Part shown: one piece after another, positions 6,726 through 7,151 of the stretch
Layout of the letters: each line of letters opens with the position of its first letter
How positions within the stretch are numbered: position 1 is the first letter of the stretch
Origin: Moraxellaceae bacterium
GTDB taxonomy: Bacteria > Pseudomonadota > Gammaproteobacteria > Pseudomonadales > Moraxellaceae
Length of the DNA stretch: 7,151 nt
Direction: 5' to 3'
Assembly: GCA_021156385.1 (NCBI GenBank)
Contig: JAJNDL010000054.1
Span: 1 to 7,151, forward strand
Made by a program: the position numbers and the translations under genes
The notes under the pieces: generated by a model
Database searches by the model: none
Seen by the model: only the letters and a program-made list of their open reading frames with translations
What the model was told of the DNA's origin: nothing

Positions 6726-6781
6726 CAGGACGGGTCTACGCTTCTGGTCGGGCGCGATGCACGTCCCCAACGGCCATTCAT
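6725..6781 (-). other. Possible 18-codon leader reading frame ahead of the RDD gene
   Basis: An ATG at 6781 opens an 18-residue frame (MNGRWGRASRPTRSVDPS) whose TGA shares its A with the ATG of the RDD gene. AGGGA lies eight bases upstream of this ATG, a better ribosome site than the one in front of the RDD gene. The peptide is Arg-rich and resembles nothing I know. It could act as a translational relay, where a ribosome ending here restarts on the RDD gene, or it could be chance. A second ATG four bases on (6777) opens a 13-residue frame that ends at 6736 and is not coupled. Whether this frame is translated is not shown by the sequence. Confidence 0.3.
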
Positions 6782-6799
6782 GGCGAAATTCCCTGGCGC

Positions 6800-6840
6800 A
6801 AAAAAAATCGGGTGGGAAGTCCGGAGACTTCCCGCCCGAT
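6800..6840 (-). terminator. Rho-independent terminator of the protease gene
   Basis: Bases 6840-6827 pair with 6820-6807, with one A-C mismatch (6834/6813) in the minus-strand RNA. A further C-G pair closes a UCCG loop (6825-6822), which belongs to the very stable UNCG tetraloop class. The stem runs straight into a tract of eight T on the minus strand (plus-strand A, 6807-6800). The T tract and the tetraloop both point to minus-strand function. The hairpin begins 23 bases beyond the protease stop codon and ends 75 bases before the RDD start. Confidence 0.92.
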
Positions 6841-6867
6841 TATGCAGAAGCCGGCGCGTGCTGTCAG
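6839..6867 (-). promoter_or_regulatory. Predicted sigma70 promoter of the RDD-to-DUF58 operon
   Basis: On the minus strand CTGACA (6867-6862) and CATAAT (6844-6839) are separated by exactly 17 bases. Each matches five of six positions of the sigma70 consensus, and an AT-rich -10 box stands out in this GC-rich DNA. The -35 box overlaps the TGA stop of the protease gene (6866-6864), and the -10 box overlaps the base of the terminator hairpin. Transcription would start near 6832, giving a leader of about 107 bases before the RDD start. I find no competing promoter between the terminator and the RDD gene. The assignment is by sequence match only. Confidence 0.68.
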
Positions 6868-7151
6868 CGCGGCAGGGCTTCTTCACGCACCGCGTCGGCG
6901 GGACGCTCGCCGATCTTCACCTTGAGCTCGAGCTCCTGTCGGCCGCGCATGACCACGACGTTGGCGTCGGAACCGGGCTTGATGGCGGCGATCAGGTTGA
7001 TGGCCTGGGCGGCGTTGTCGACGGGTTTGTCTTCGATGCGCGTGAGGATGTCGCCGGGCTTGATGCCGGCCTGGTGGGCCGGGCCGCTGCGCACGATGCC
7101 GGCGATGGCGACGCCTTTCTGCGTGGCGCTGTCGATGCGGGCGGCGAGTTC
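6864..7151 (-). CDS. C-terminal PDZ domain of a DegS/AlgW-like periplasmic serine protease (5' end missing)
   Basis: Ninety-five codons and a TGA stop are present; the gene continues beyond the right edge, so the trypsin-like catalytic part is not visible. What remains is a PDZ domain: GVAIAGIVRSGPAHQAGIKPGDILTRI, then DKPVDNAAQAINLIAAIKPG, then a VVVMRGRQELELKVKIGERP strand pair. This is the usual PDZ pattern of HtrA/Deg proteases. A tail of about 15 residues ends the protein directly after this domain, with no second PDZ domain downstream. The tail and the IKPGS-VVVMR wording are closer to single-PDZ DegS/AlgW proteins than to the last PDZ of DegP, but DegQ cannot be excluded. DegS/AlgW enzymes sense misfolded outer-membrane proteins and cut the anti-sigma factor of the envelope stress response. 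An internal GTG at 7094 lies within the PDZ domain and is not a start. Its own terminator follows, so it is a separate transcription unit from the RDD operon. Confidence 0.88.
   Translation of the reverse strand, partial: ELAARIDSATQKGVAIAGIVRSGPAHQAGIKPGDILTRIEDKPVDNAAQAINLIAAIKPGSDANVVVMRGRQELELKVKIGERPADAVREEALPR

Noticed and set aside
6726..6770. TTG start at 6770 adding 15 residues to the RDD protein
   Set aside because: The family normally begins at or near MLDT with the following TPEG block. The extra residues look unconstrained and the TTG has no clear ribosome site, although this cannot be excluded entirely.
6773..6784. Short inverted repeat GCCAT-GA-ATGGC near the leader start as an operator
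   Set aside because: The arms are only five bases with a two-base centre, too short to distinguish from chance or to fold.

Overview
The window comes from a GC-rich bacterium (roughly two-thirds G+C by eye), with strong G/C third-position bias and dense packing of genes on one strand. The gene families and the DegS/AlgW-like protease tail suggest a Gram-negative proteobacterium, plausibly a gammaproteobacterium of the Xanthomonadales/Nevskiales type. That placement is a judgement from gene content, not a proven one. There are no tRNA or rRNA genes, no CRISPR array and no insertion sequence.

Every real gene lies on the minus strand, so the window is best read from right to left. At the right edge (6864-7151) is the C-terminal PDZ end of a periplasmic serine protease. 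A short control region (about 6726-6867) follows. It holds a strong rho-independent terminator for the protease gene and a near-consensus sigma70 promoter whose -35 box overlaps the protease stop codon and whose -10 box overlaps the foot of the terminator hairpin. An 18-codon upstream reading frame comes next.

From 6725 down to 16 runs a seven-gene operon in which every junction overlaps: RDD membrane protein, SpoIIM/DUF95 membrane protein, an unrecognised 254-residue membrane protein, DUF4129 protein, DUF4350 protein, MoxR-family AAA+ ATPase, and DUF58 (vWA-like) protein. Four junctions are ATGA overlaps, one is a 14-base overlap and one is TGATG.

Inferred working model: MoxR ATPases typically pair with vWA-domain proteins as chaperone- or maturation-type machines. 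Here the MoxR/DUF58 pair is locked in one transcript with five membrane proteins. Predicted topology puts the DUF58 domain, the DUF4129 domain and the DUF4350 C-terminal tail in the cytoplasm next to MoxR, while DUF4350 and the N-terminal part of the DUF4129 protein expose periplasmic segments. This looks like an envelope-spanning MoxR machine of unknown substrate. The gene set is a recurring but poorly characterised neighbourhood; I see no sign that it is recently acquired or a defence island. The most notable local observation is the promoter embedded in the terminator.
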